DNA of 64,000 nt from R-RK-3 sp031399085 (lineage in GTDB: Bacteria; Pseudomonadota; Alphaproteobacteria; Rhizobiales; Rhodomicrobiaceae), in contig JANNOQ010000082.1 in NCBI GenBank assembly GCA_031399085.1, positions 62,001 through 126,000 on the forward strand, in the 5' to 3' direction. Made by a program: the position numbers and the translations under genes. Positions within the stretch are counted from its first letter, which is position 1; every line of letters begins with the position of its first letter. Shown here in pieces: positions 26,527 to 34,547 of this stretch. The notes beneath the pieces are model-generated. The model was not told the origin of the DNA. It did not search any database and was given only the letters and a program-made list of their open reading frames with translations.

Positions 26527-29016
26527 GTGCCCTCATTTTCTTCCAGTCTTGAAGAGTCTCTTCACCGCGCTCTCGAATTCGCCAATGAGCGCAGTCACGA
26601 ATACGCAACGCTTGAGCATTTGCTGCTATCGCTGGTCGATGACCGCGACGCCGCCGCAGTGCTGCGCGCCTGCAATGTCGATGTCGACCTGTTGCGCGGC
26701 AAACTAATCGATTATCTCGACAACGACCTCGACAATCTCGTCGTCGATGCGGAAACCGAAGCGCAGCCGACCGCCGGCTTTCAGCGTGTGATTCACCGGG
26801 CCGTAGTGCATGTGCAGTCATCGGGCCGCGAGGAAGTCACCGGAGCGAATGTGCTGGTGGCGATTTTCGCCGAGCGCGAAAGCCATGCCGCTTATTTCCT
26901 GCAGGAGCAGGAGATGACGCGGTTCGACGCAGTCAATTACATTTCCCACGGCATCGCCAAACGTCCCGGCATGTCAGAGCCCCGCGCGGTGCGCGGCGTC
27001 GATGAGGATGCGGCAACGGTGGAATCCGGTGAGGAAAAGAAGCGTGCGGGCGACGCGCTCGACGTGTATTGCGTCAATCTCAACGACAAGGCGCGCGACG
27101 GGCGGATCGACCCGCTGATCGGGCGCGGCAAGGAGATCGACCGCACCATCCAGGTGCTCTGCCGCCGCCAGAAGAACAATCCGCTCTTCGTCGGCGACCC
27201 GGGCGTCGGCAAGACCGCGATCGCCGAAGGTTTGGCACGCAAGATCGTGCGCGGCGAGGTGCCGGAGGTATTAGCGAACGCCACGATCTTCCAGCTCGAC
27301 ATGGGCGCGCTGCTCGCGGGCACGCGCTATCGCGGCGATTTCGAGGAGCGGCTCAAAGCCGTGATGCGCGAAATCGAAGCTTATCCGGGCGCGATCATGT
27401 TCATCGACGAGATCCACACGGTGATTGGAGCGGGCGCGACGTCCGGCGGCGCAATGGATGCGTCGAACCTACTGAAGCCGGCTTTACAGTCCGGCACGCT
27501 CCGTTGCGTCGGATCAACCACATACAAGGAATACCGTCAGCATTTCGAAAAGGACCGGGCGCTCGTCCGGCGCTTCCAGAAGATCGACGTTGCCGAGCCG
27601 ACGGTGCCGGACGCTGTGGAAATCCTCAAAGGGCTAAAGCCATATTTCGAGGACTTCCACAAAGTTCGTTACACCCAGCAGGCCATCAAGGCGGCCGTCG
27701 AGCTTTCGGCGAAATATATTCACGACCGCAAGCTGCCAGACAAAGCGATCGACGTGATCGACGAGACCGGCGCGTCGCAAATGCTGCTGCCCTCGTCCAA
27801 GCGCAAGAAGACCATCGGTCTGCGCGAAGTGGAAACCACTGTTGCGACAATGGCCCGCATACCGCCGAAAACGGTATCGAAAAGCGACACGGATTTGCTG
27901 CGCAACTTGGAGACCGACCTTAGGCGCGTGGTGTTCGGACAGGATCAAGCGATCACGGCGTTGGCTTCGGCGATTAAGCTTGCCCGCGCCGGTCTTCGCG
28001 AACCGGAAAAGCCGATCGGCTCCTATCTGTTCTCGGGCCCGACCGGCGTCGGCAAAACCGAAGTCGCCCGCCAGCTCGCCAAACTTCTGGGCGTCGAGCT
28101 TCTGCGCTTTGACATGTCGGAATATATGGAACGGCATACGGTGTCGCGTCTCATTGGCGCGCCTCCAGGTTATGTCGGCTTCGACCAAGGCGGTCTGCTC
28201 ACCGACGGCATCGACCAGCATCCGCATTGCGTATTGCTGCTTGACGAAATCGAGAAGGCGCATCCCGATCTGTTCAACGTGCTGCTCCAGGTGATGGACC
28301 ATGGCAAGCTGACGGACCACAATGGCAAGCAGGTGGACTTCCGCAATGTCATCCTCATCATGACGACTAATGCAGGCGCCTCCGATCTGGCCAAGCAGGC
28401 TTTCGGCTTCAACCGGGTCAAGCGCGAGGGCGACGATCAGGACGCGATCCAGCGCCTGTTCACGCCGGAGTTTCGCAACCGGCTGGACGCCACCATCGGC
28501 TTCCAGAACCTGCCGCGCGATGTCATTGGCAAGGTGGTTGAAAAGTTCGTCTTCCAGCTTGAGGCGCAGCTCGCCGACCGCAATGTCACCATCGAGCTGA
28601 GCCCCGAGGCGACGGATTGGCTGATCGAGAACGGCTATGATGAGCAGTTCGGGGCGCGGCCGCTCGCCCGCGTCATTCAATCCAGCATCAAGCAACCGCT
28701 GGCTGAGGAGCTTTTGTTCGGGCGGCTCGAAGGCGGCGGCACGGTGCGGGTGATCGTCGAGGAGGAAGACGGTAAGAGGAAGCTCGGCTTCCAGATCGTC
28801 GAGGCGCGTGAGAAGATCAAATCGCCCTCCGATGATGGCGAGGAAGAGCCAGAGGAGGAGGCCGTCGAAGTCAAGGCGAAAACCGCCAAGCGGCCGCCAT
28901 CCGACGGCGGCTCGACCTCGCGGCGTCCAAAAAAGACGCCGCCATCTGGGAGCGGATCGCCAGGAGATGGGGGCCGCAAGAGCAGCCTTGTGCCGAAGGT
29001 TCCCCTGACCCCATAA
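26527..29016 (+). CDS. clpA: ATP-dependent Clp protease ATPase subunit ClpA
   Basis: The 829-residue AAA+ unfoldase starts at GTG 26527. It has the Clp N-domain (HEYATLEHLLLSL), the first Walker A GDPGVGKTAIAEGLA with FIDEIH, the second Walker A GPTGVGKTEVARQLA with LLDEIEKAH, and sensor regions FRNRLDATI and GARPL. LxF/ClpP-binding features are expected in the D2 region. After about residue 755 comes a low-complexity, lysine- and glutamate-rich tail of some 70 residues, longer than in E. coli. It unfolds substrates for ClpP and partners ClpS. Confidence 0.96.
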   Translation: MPSFSSSLEESLHRALEFANERSHEYATLEHLLLSLVDDRDAAAVLRACNVDVDLLRGKLIDYLDNDLDNLVVDAETEAQPTAGFQRVIHRAVVHVQSSGREEVTGANVLVAIFAERESHAAYFLQEQEMTRFDAVNYISHGIAKRPGMSEPRAVRGVDEDAATVESGEEKKRAGDALDVYCVNLNDKARDGRIDPLIGRGKEIDRTIQVLCRRQKNNPLFVGDPGVGKTAIAEGLARKIVRGEVPEVLANATIFQLDMGALLAGTRYRGDFEERLKAVMREIEAYPGAIMFIDEIHTVIGAGATSGGAMDASNLLKPALQSGTLRCVGSTTYKEYRQHFEKDRALVRRFQKIDVAEPTVPDAVEILKGLKPYFEDFHKVRYTQQAIKAAVELSAKYIHDRKLPDKAIDVIDETGASQMLLPSSKRKKTIGLREVETTVATMARIPPKTVSKSDTDLLRNLETDLRRVVFGQDQAITALASAIKLARAGLREPEKPIGSYLFSGPTGVGKTEVARQLAKLLGVELLRFDMSEYMERHTVSRLIGAPPGYVGFDQGGLLTDGIDQHPHCVLLLDEIEKAHPDLFNVLLQVMDHGKLTDHNGKQVDFRNVILIMTTNAGASDLAKQAFGFNRVKREGDDQDAIQRLFTPEFRNRLDATIGFQNLPRDVIGKVVEKFVFQLEAQLADRNVTIELSPEATDWLIENGYDEQFGARPLARVIQSSIKQPLAEELLFGRLEGGGTVRVIVEEEDGKRKLGFQIVEAREKIKSPSDDGEEEPEEEAVEVKAKTAKRPPSDGGSTSRRPKKTPPSGSGSPGDGGRKSSLVPKVPLTP

Positions 29017-29027
29017 AATTCGATTAG

Positions 29028-29065
29028 GGATGTGGCGCTGTCCAAGCACCGCATCCTTTTTTTTT
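29028..29065 (+). terminator. Rho-independent terminator after clpA
   Basis: GGATGTGG at 29028-29035 pairs with CCGCATCC at 29049-29056 (one wobble), and nine T's follow at 29057-29065. This ends the clpS-clpA transcript. Confidence 0.88.
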
Positions 29066-29253
29066 GCGCGGCGTGGCGGCCTTGCTGCCTGCTTTACAGG
29101 CAGGTTGCCTGCAAGCTATGCAAAGCCGCTGGCCGGCTCACGCGCAGATGCATTGGTGTTTTCGCCGCCTACCCTTAGACTTCGCCTCGCGGTGGGGCCA
29201 TCCGGCGCTTCTTACCCGCGAAAGCCCGCACTCGAAACTCGCCCGGCGCAGGG

Positions 29254-30021
29254 ATGAAGATGGACGGCAGCGGCTCATTTCCGCCTGATCCCGATTGGGC
29301 GGCCGATGCCAACCGCCGCGTCGCCGCGTGGCGTGGCGCCCGCGAAACGCCCATCCTTCCGGCTTTCATCCTGTCCTGTACCTTTGTCGGTTTCGGCGCT
29401 CTGACCAACGAAACCGGCCTTAGCTTGCTGGATGCGCTGTTCATGTCGGTCTTCATCTTCGCGCTGCCCGGCCAAGTCGTGCTCGTCGACGAGATGGCTC
29501 GTGGCGCCTCGATCCTGACCGCCGCACTCGCCGTGACCGCAACAGGTGTACGTCTCCTGCCCATGACCGTCGCGCTCGTGCCGATGCTGCGCGACCCGCG
29601 TACCCCGAAATGGATGGAGTTCGCGGTCGCCAATTACGTCGCTGTGACGATGTGGGTGGAGGCGATGCGGCGCGCGCCCGGCGTGCCCAAACATTTGCGC
29701 GCGGCCTATGTGCTTGGCATTGCGGGCGTGCTCGTAAGCGTCTCCGCCGCGGGCGCGCTGCTAGGCTTCGTCCTCGCGGCGCGCGTGCCGGGCGTCGTCG
29801 CGGCGGCGCTGCTGTTCATGACGCCGATCTATTTCCTGCTGGCGATGCTGGCCGGAGCGCGGTCGGCGGCGAGCGTGATGCCGATCGTGCTAGGGCTGGC
29901 GCTCGGCCCGCTGTTTCATATTCTCTCGCCGGAATTCGACCTGGTGCTGACCGGCCTGATCGGCGGATCGGCGAGCTTCGTCCTAACGCGTTACCCTGGC
30001 AACGAACGGGGCCGGCCATGA
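29254..30021 (+). CDS. azlC: AzlC-family branched-chain amino acid exporter, large subunit
   Basis: The 255-residue protein has seven or eight membrane helices, starting after a polar N-terminus (PILPAFILSCTFVGFGAL). The segment FIFALPGQVVLVDEMARG and the general helix pattern fit the AzlC family, which pairs with the small AzlD subunit to export branched-chain amino acids or analogues. The start may be ATG 29254 or 29260; neither has a strong ribosome site. The stop overlaps the azlD start (ATGA). Confidence 0.85.
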   Translation: MKMDGSGSFPPDPDWAADANRRVAAWRGARETPILPAFILSCTFVGFGALTNETGLSLLDALFMSVFIFALPGQVVLVDEMARGASILTAALAVTATGVRLLPMTVALVPMLRDPRTPKWMEFAVANYVAVTMWVEAMRRAPGVPKHLRAAYVLGIAGVLVSVSAAGALLGFVLAARVPGVVAAALLFMTPIYFLLAMLAGARSAASVMPIVLGLALGPLFHILSPEFDLVLTGLIGGSASFVLTRYPGNERGRP

Positions 30022-30356
30022 GCTGGACCGGCGGCAATGCGATGGCCTACCTGCTGATCGCGGGCGTCGCGGCGACAGCGGTCTGGCGCCTGGCGGGCGT
30101 CCTGGTGTCGGGCGGCGTGGCGGAAGACGGTCCGGTCATCGCCTGGGTAAGATCCGTTTCGACGGCGCTTGTCGCAGGGCTAATCGCCCGTATCGTCGTG
30201 TTCCCGCCGGGCGCTCTGGCCGATATCGGCACGCCATTGCGGCTTGGCGCTTTTGCGTTCGGCGTCGCGGTTTATTTCGCAGCGGGGCGCCATATGGGCC
30301 TCGGCATCCTCGCGGCGACTGCCGCGCTGATAGGCGGCCATCTGCTTGGGTTCTAG
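30018..30356 (+). CDS. azlD: AzlD-family subunit
   Basis: The 112-residue protein has four hydrophobic helices and the AzlD pattern YLLIAGVAATAVWRLAG followed by STALVAGLIARIVVFPPG. ATG 30018 overlaps the azlC stop by four bases. It forms the exporter with AzlC. The operon ends 14 bases before a convergent tRNA gene. Confidence 0.85.
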   Translation: MSWTGGNAMAYLLIAGVAATAVWRLAGVLVSGGVAEDGPVIAWVRSVSTALVAGLIARIVVFPPGALADIGTPLRLGAFAFGVAVYFAAGRHMGLGILAATAALIGGHLLGF

Positions 30357-30370
30357 ACCACACGGACGGC

Positions 30371-30457
30371 TGGTGCGGACAGAGGGACTCGAACCCTCAC
30401 TCCCTTACGGGAAACGGATTTTAAGTCCGTTGCGTCTACCGGTTCCGCCATGTCCGC
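30371..30457 (-). tRNA. tRNA-Leu(UAA)
   Basis: Reading the minus strand, GCGGACA at the 5' end pairs perfectly with TGTCCGC. The D-arm follows, then anticodon stem CGGAC/GTCCG-type pairing with the loop CTTAAAA (anticodon TAA), a class II long variable arm (CCCGTAAGGGA), T-arm GAGGG-TTCGAGT-CCCTC, and an encoded ACCA. Length is 87 with CCA. Confidence 0.97.
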
Positions 30458-30527
30458 GAAGGCCGGGCACGCGATTTATGCGCCAGCTCGTCGCGCCTTT
30501 CAACTTCAGAGCGCCGCGTTCAACCGG

Positions 30528-31268
30528 TTAAGTAGCGCGCCTCGCCTCCGCCGCCCTCGGACGGCCCGCGCCATGCCGCACCGCGGCGAGCACAAGTAGG
30601 AACAGCACGACGCTGTTGCAGCTATGCCAAAGGAAATGCGTGCCGATCGCCTTATCCATGAAAGAAATATTTTGGCACCAGATGCGATCCGTCGCCCGGA
30701 AGCTGATCGAGATGATGAAAACCAGGGACGCGCCAAGAATATAGGGCGCCGCCGGGTGGCGCCGTATGGCGAGCCAAGCGCCGATCATCCCCATCGCGGC
30801 GAGCGCTGGCAAATAGCCGATGCTGCCATTGAGGCAATTCGTCTTAACGAGCAGCGGCAGCGAAAGCACGATTGCGTCGCATTGTACCGTCATCGCCCGC
30901 TCGATGGTCCAGGCAAAGCCTGCAAGGGCCGGCACGGTAATGAGGAGCGGCAGGCCGGCAAAGCAATAGAGCGCAAAGCCCAGATAGGCGAGCATGAAGA
31001 CGCCGATCGGAATGACGTCCGCGGCGGAAGCCCAGGCCGTTGCATAAGTGTGGAACAGAAAGCTGCCGATACCGATCACGAAGAGATTGCCGACGAGGAG
31101 GGTGCGAAACAGCTTTCCTTCGCCGCTGGGGCGCGCGGCCAATTCGCGCAGCGTGAAGATTCCGGCAATGATAAAGCCGAAATTCGTGATCGCGTTGAAA
31201 GGCTCCGCCCAAAAGCTCGGATCGAGCCCGCGCTCGCAATAGGCGAAAATTTTAGCGGCCGTGTCCAT
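30528..31268 (-). CDS. Ceramidase-family membrane protein
   Basis: The 246-residue protein starts with YCERGLDPSFWAEPFNAITN, has GIGSFLFHTYAT in the middle and AIGTHFLWHSCNS near the end. These are the conserved blocks, including the metal-binding Ser and His residues, of the alkaline ceramidase/CREST family (PF05875). About seven membrane helices are present. Bacterial members are poorly characterised; amide hydrolysis of a membrane lipid is possible but unproven. No neighbour shows sphingolipid synthesis, so the true substrate is open. Confidence 0.83.
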   Translation of the reverse strand: MDTAAKIFAYCERGLDPSFWAEPFNAITNFGFIIAGIFTLRELAARPSGEGKLFRTLLVGNLFVIGIGSFLFHTYATAWASAADVIPIGVFMLAYLGFALYCFAGLPLLITVPALAGFAWTIERAMTVQCDAIVLSLPLLVKTNCLNGSIGYLPALAAMGMIGAWLAIRRHPAAPYILGASLVFIISISFRATDRIWCQNISFMDKAIGTHFLWHSCNSVVLFLLVLAAVRHGAGRPRAAEARRAT

Positions 31269-31433
31269 TGATCCGCTTAGCAGGCCCCGCAGCGGCTTTC
31301 AATCGCCGTGAACCGGCTGTGGCTTCGCAGCCGCGCCGCAAATTTTTCCGCATGAGACTTAGCCTCTTTTCAACCCTATTTTCCGTAGAAGGGTTACACA
31401 GAATACGAGCCAAATCAGGCAGTGGAGATGACG

Positions 31434-31826
31434 ATGGGGCAGTTACTCAAATCGGTTCTCGGGATTGCGGCTGTCTCGGCCCTGACCCTGGGCGTGACCG
31501 GGCTTGCCGAAGCGGGGGCGTGCAAAGGCCGCCAATGCAAATATGAGCGCGAGGGCCGTGAGGCGGGCGTTTATCGCTATATCACGGCGGAAGCGACCTT
31601 CGGCGTGAGCAAGGTTTCGGCGCCGGTTCGCCATGGCCGCTGGGGGGATGAAGTGCGTGTCGGCAATAATTGGATCGATTGCGAGATCACCTGCGAATAC
31701 ACGCTGCGCCGCCTGACGGTGGATTTCTGGGACGGCGTCGGGCAGGGCCGGACCGTGACGCCGGGCTATTTCCGCTTCGACTTGGATCTGGATGACGGCC
31801 GCATTTACCGACGCCGTTACAATTAG
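31434..31826 (+). CDS. Small exported protein of unknown function
   Basis: The 130-residue protein has a signal peptide (SVLGIAAVSALTLGVTGLAEA, then GA). The mature part has a CKGRQCKY pair of cysteines, a second pair in DCEITCEY, and ends RIYRRRYN. ATG 31434 is chosen because GGAG lies at 31424-31427; ATG 31428 and GTG 31422 are also in frame. The stop codon coincides with the inferred end of an IS5-family remnant, so the native C-terminus may have been altered. No family recognised. Confidence 0.62.
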   Translation: MGQLLKSVLGIAAVSALTLGVTGLAEAGACKGRQCKYEREGREAGVYRYITAEATFGVSKVSAPVRHGRWGDEVRVGNNWIDCEITCEYTLRRLTVDFWDGVGQGRTVTPGYFRFDLDLDDGRIYRRRYN

Positions 31827-32072
31827 GGTCGGGGCTCGTTGACCGAGCCAAATCATAATGATTGCCGCAATGCAGGTAGCGCTGAAGACTGTGCGGGCGC
31901 AGCGGTCGTAGCGCATTGGGATACACCGTTAGTTACGGCCTTACAGACCCCGTGGCGCTGTCGATACAAAGTCGTGCTGTATGTTGCGCTCCAATGGCGC
32001 TTGGCTCGCGGGAATGCAAGACGTGATGCCGCGTCCGGCGAGAGTGTTTCGCAATGCATCACGATCATAGTC
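31827..32072 (-). pseudogene. IS5-family (IS427-like group) transposase C-terminal remnant
   Basis: On the minus strand, fragments in different frames match the end of IS5-family transposases: DYDRDALRNTLAGRGITSCIP, then LYRQRH in a shifted frame, a short gap where the IENMF segment should be, and RYDRCARTVFSATCIAAIIMIWL. The last is close to the usual RYDRC...F(S)A...AA...FWL terminus. A short run GGGTCGGGGCTCG at the right edge looks like a worn terminal repeat. Frameshifts and deletions make it inactive. The left part of the element is missing. Confidence 0.82.
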
Positions 32073-32127
32073 CCGCCCTCGTGGTCACTCGCCGCAGCCT
32101 ATGATTTGGCCAAGGAGGAGTTTCACG

Positions 32128-32781
32128 ATGACCATCACCATTACCGCCTTTGAACGGTCACCCGATGGCGGCAAGGGACTGGCGCGTGATACGCGCGTTC
32201 GCTGGGCGCTGGAAGAAGTGAGCCAACCTTACGAGGTGCGGCTTGTTTCGTTCAGGGCGATGAAGGAACCCGCTCATCAGGCGCTTCATCCTTTTGGGCA
32301 GATTCCGACCTACGAAGAAGGCGATCTCGGCTTGTTCGAGACCGGGGCGATCGTGTTCCATATCGCCGAGCGTCATGCGGGCCTGTTGCCCGACAATGCC
32401 AATGCCCGGGCGCGCGCGATCACATGGATGTTTGCCGCGCTCAACACGGTGGAGCCGCCGATCCTTGAACTTGGAACCGCCAGGCTCGTTGAGGGCGACA
32501 AGTCTTGGTCCGCTGAGCGCGTGCCCCTCGTCGAAGATCGCGTCCGTACCCGGTTGGGCCAACTTTCCCGTCGCCTTGGCGGTGCCGACTGGCTCGATGG
32601 CGCGTTCAGCGCGGGCGACCTGATGATGTCGTCGGTGCTGCTCAGGTTGAAAGCGTCGGGATTGTTGGACGAATATCCGAACCTGGCCGCCTATGTGGCA
32701 CGGGGCGAAGCGCGGCCCGCGTACAAGCGGGCTTTCGACGCGCAATTGGCGGTTTACACCGGCAAGCCATCGACGAACTGA
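32128..32781 (+). CDS. Glutathione S-transferase family protein
   Basis: The 217-residue protein has a thioredoxin-like N-terminal domain with HPFGQIPTYEEGDLGLFETGAIVFHIAE, in which Q-I-P and E-T (usually E-S) are glutathione-binding positions. A helical C-terminal domain has WLDGAFSAGDLMMSSVL, the usual N-capping box (F-S-A-G-D). The start is ATG 32128, with AAGGAGGAG upstream. It is cytoplasmic; the substrate is unknown. It follows directly after the IS remnant. Confidence 0.85.
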   Translation: MTITITAFERSPDGGKGLARDTRVRWALEEVSQPYEVRLVSFRAMKEPAHQALHPFGQIPTYEEGDLGLFETGAIVFHIAERHAGLLPDNANARARAITWMFAALNTVEPPILELGTARLVEGDKSWSAERVPLVEDRVRTRLGQLSRRLGGADWLDGAFSAGDLMMSSVLLRLKASGLLDEYPNLAAYVARGEARPAYKRAFDAQLAVYTGKPSTN

Positions 32782-32835
32782 TTGAGGTCCGTCCTTTATG
32801 GTCCTGACCTAAGCGGCGTTCTCGACCGCTGCCGG

Positions 32836-33609
32836 CTAGACTTTCGCGAGGCGGGCAGCGGCATCGGGAGCCTCCGCCTGTTTCGGCATGGAATCGGTTC
32901 GCATGAGCCGGTCCCAAAAGCGGAAATACAAACCGAAATTGGCGTCGAACCGCGTGTGATGCCGGCTATGATGCGTCGCCGAGATCAAATGCCGTCCAAC
33001 CGGCCCATGCACAAAGCTGGCGGGCAAGATTTCCCAGCCGGAATGGTTCATCACCGCCGTCACTGTCATCAATGCGAGCAGCGCGACCACCACGCCGATA
33101 TGGACGGGAACGATGAAAACCATCGCCGGCAGCAGCCAGGCGGTGAGCAGCGCCTCGGCCGGATCGAAGGCGAAGGACGCAAACGGGGTTGGCTGGCGCG
33201 ATCGGTGGTGCCCGGCATGGGTCCATTTGAACAGGCGCGGATCGTGCATCAGCCGGTGCGCCCAATAATAGTAGCTGTCCTGCACAGCGAGATAGAGGAA
33301 GCCGCTCAGCAGCAAATAGGGAACGCCGCCATAGGCGGTCCAATCGGTGTAAATCTGCGTGCCGCCATTCAGCCAACTCGCCAGCGCGAACGCCGCAGGC
33401 GCGGCGTAAAGCCCGGATGACAACAGCGACAGCCGAATTTCCTGCATCACGACGCGCCGCATTGGGCGGTCGCGGTTGAGGCGCTTGGCGGAAAGCTTCT
33501 CGCCGCCCCGCTGCCAGAGCAGCCAATAGGCGAGGCCGGACACGATTAGATACCGCGCGGCAATGATCCCGGTCAGCACAGCGGTCAGGTAAAAAAACTG
33601 GAAACCCAT
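32836..33609 (-). CDS. Sterol desaturase/fatty acid hydroxylase family protein
   Basis: The 257-residue membrane protein has four hydrophobic regions and the di-iron histidine clusters HRLMH, HAGHH and THHSRHH in the expected order. This defines the ERG3/FA-hydroxylase superfamily (PF04116). The start is ATG 33609, supported by AAGGA upstream. These enzymes hydroxylate or desaturate lipids; the substrate here is unknown. It lies head to tail with nothing obvious in lipid metabolism, apart from the ceramidase-family gene 1.5 kb away. Confidence 0.88.
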   Translation of the reverse strand: MGFQFFYLTAVLTGIIAARYLIVSGLAYWLLWQRGGEKLSAKRLNRDRPMRRVVMQEIRLSLLSSGLYAAPAAFALASWLNGGTQIYTDWTAYGGVPYLLLSGFLYLAVQDSYYYWAHRLMHDPRLFKWTHAGHHRSRQPTPFASFAFDPAEALLTAWLLPAMVFIVPVHIGVVVALLALMTVTAVMNHSGWEILPASFVHGPVGRHLISATHHSRHHTRFDANFGLYFRFWDRLMRTDSMPKQAEAPDAAARLAKV

Positions 33610-33748
33610 GTCGTCCTTTTCGCCGCACGGGCAAATGCACCACCAACCTCTTATACAGCCATGTTTGCGCAATGATAAGTCGGTTGGCGGCAGCGGCAAT
33701 GAACGGTCGGCGGTTGAACGCGCCGATGCAAGCTCGGAAGCGGGGCGT

Positions 33749-34162
33749 TCACCCTATGCGCGCCGGAAGCGCCTGCATGACATTGGTATGCCGGAAATCC
33801 TCGCCCTTGAACAAGAGCGGCGCAGCTCTCGACATCGCGAGCGCATAGGCGGCGCAGTCGCCCAAATTGAGCCCCGCCTTGTGGCGGCCCTTGCCGTAAC
33901 GCAGGAAGGCGGCGCGGGCGATGAGCGCTTGCTCGGCATCGAAGGGAACGATCGCGATCCCTGCCTCGGCCAAAAATTCATCGAGCGGCCCCAAGGCAGC
34001 CGCTCCGCCGTCCGCGGCGCCGCTCATCACCATCGACGCCTCCAACAGGCTCAGCGCCGACATGACGCGATCGCCTGCCGCGACGATCGCTTTGAGAAAG
34101 CCGTCAGCCTCCGGCTCCAGCCGGAAAATCGCAATCAGCGCCGATGTGTCGATGGCGATCAA
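33749..34162 (-). CDS. VapC-type PIN-domain ribonuclease toxin
   Basis: The 137-residue PIN protein has MIAIDTSALIAI (first Asp), SLLEASMVM (Glu), NLGDCAAYALA (Asp) and LLFKGEDFRHT (last acidic residue), which together make the metal site of VapC endoribonucleases. The start is TTG 34162, since MIAIDTSAL is the canonical beginning; it overlaps the stop of the upstream antitoxin gene by four bases. The target RNA, usually a tRNA or rRNA in this family, is unknown. Confidence 0.88.
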   Translation of the reverse strand: MIAIDTSALIAIFRLEPEADGFLKAIVAAGDRVMSALSLLEASMVMSGAADGGAAALGPLDEFLAEAGIAIVPFDAEQALIARAAFLRYGKGRHKAGLNLGDCAAYALAMSRAAPLLFKGEDFRHTNVMQALPARIG

Positions 34163-34503
34163 CGCGGTAATCCGTCATCGCCATAAAGGTCGGCATCGGT
34201 CAGCCAATTCCGGCTTGCCTGCTGGGCGGCGGAGCGCTCGGCAATCGCGCGCAGGCGTCCGAGAAGCGCATCGTGCTCGCGGGATACGGCCTTGACGCTG
34301 ACGCCCTGATGAATGAATTCCACGCCTGCCTCCTGTAAGGCCCGCACCACCGTGCCGACAGTCGCCTCCGCCACCAGCCCATCGCCGCTGGCCGCTTCGA
34401 GCCGCCGGATGGTGCTGACGGACACCCCGGCCCGGCGCGCCAGCTCCTCCTGCTCCAATCGCAACAGGGCTCTGGCCGCCTTGATCTGTTCCGCGCTAAT
34501 CAT
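34159..34503 (-). CDS. XRE-type HTH antitoxin with VapB-like C-terminal tail
   Basis: The 114-residue protein has an XRE helix-turn-helix at residues 5-60 (AARALLRLEQEELARRAGVSV...IRRLEAASG). It ends in SRNWLTDADLYGDDGLPR. The tail resembles the last residues of VapB antitoxins (the D-L-Y-D/G-E/D-x-G-L-P type) that wrap the toxin active site. Classic VapB uses a ribbon-helix-helix or AbrB fold for DNA binding, so this arrangement is less usual. It overlaps and precedes the VapC toxin. It should repress its own operon; that is inference. Confidence 0.8.
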   Translation of the reverse strand: MISAEQIKAARALLRLEQEELARRAGVSVSTIRRLEAASGDGLVAEATVGTVVRALQEAGVEFIHQGVSVKAVSREHDALLGRLRAIAERSAAQQASRNWLTDADLYGDDGLPR

Positions 34504-34547
34504 GAGCGATAGCTACCATAACCGGCATCTATCCGTCAAACAGTTTT

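Noticed and set aside
27634..29049. 471-residue open frame opposite clpA
   Set aside because: High G+C leaves long antisense frames open; this one has no start signal and no recognisable motifs.
29066..29253. Frames starting near 29030 and 29064 between clpA and azlC
   Set aside because: They overlap the clpA terminator and have no ribosome site or recognisable sequence.
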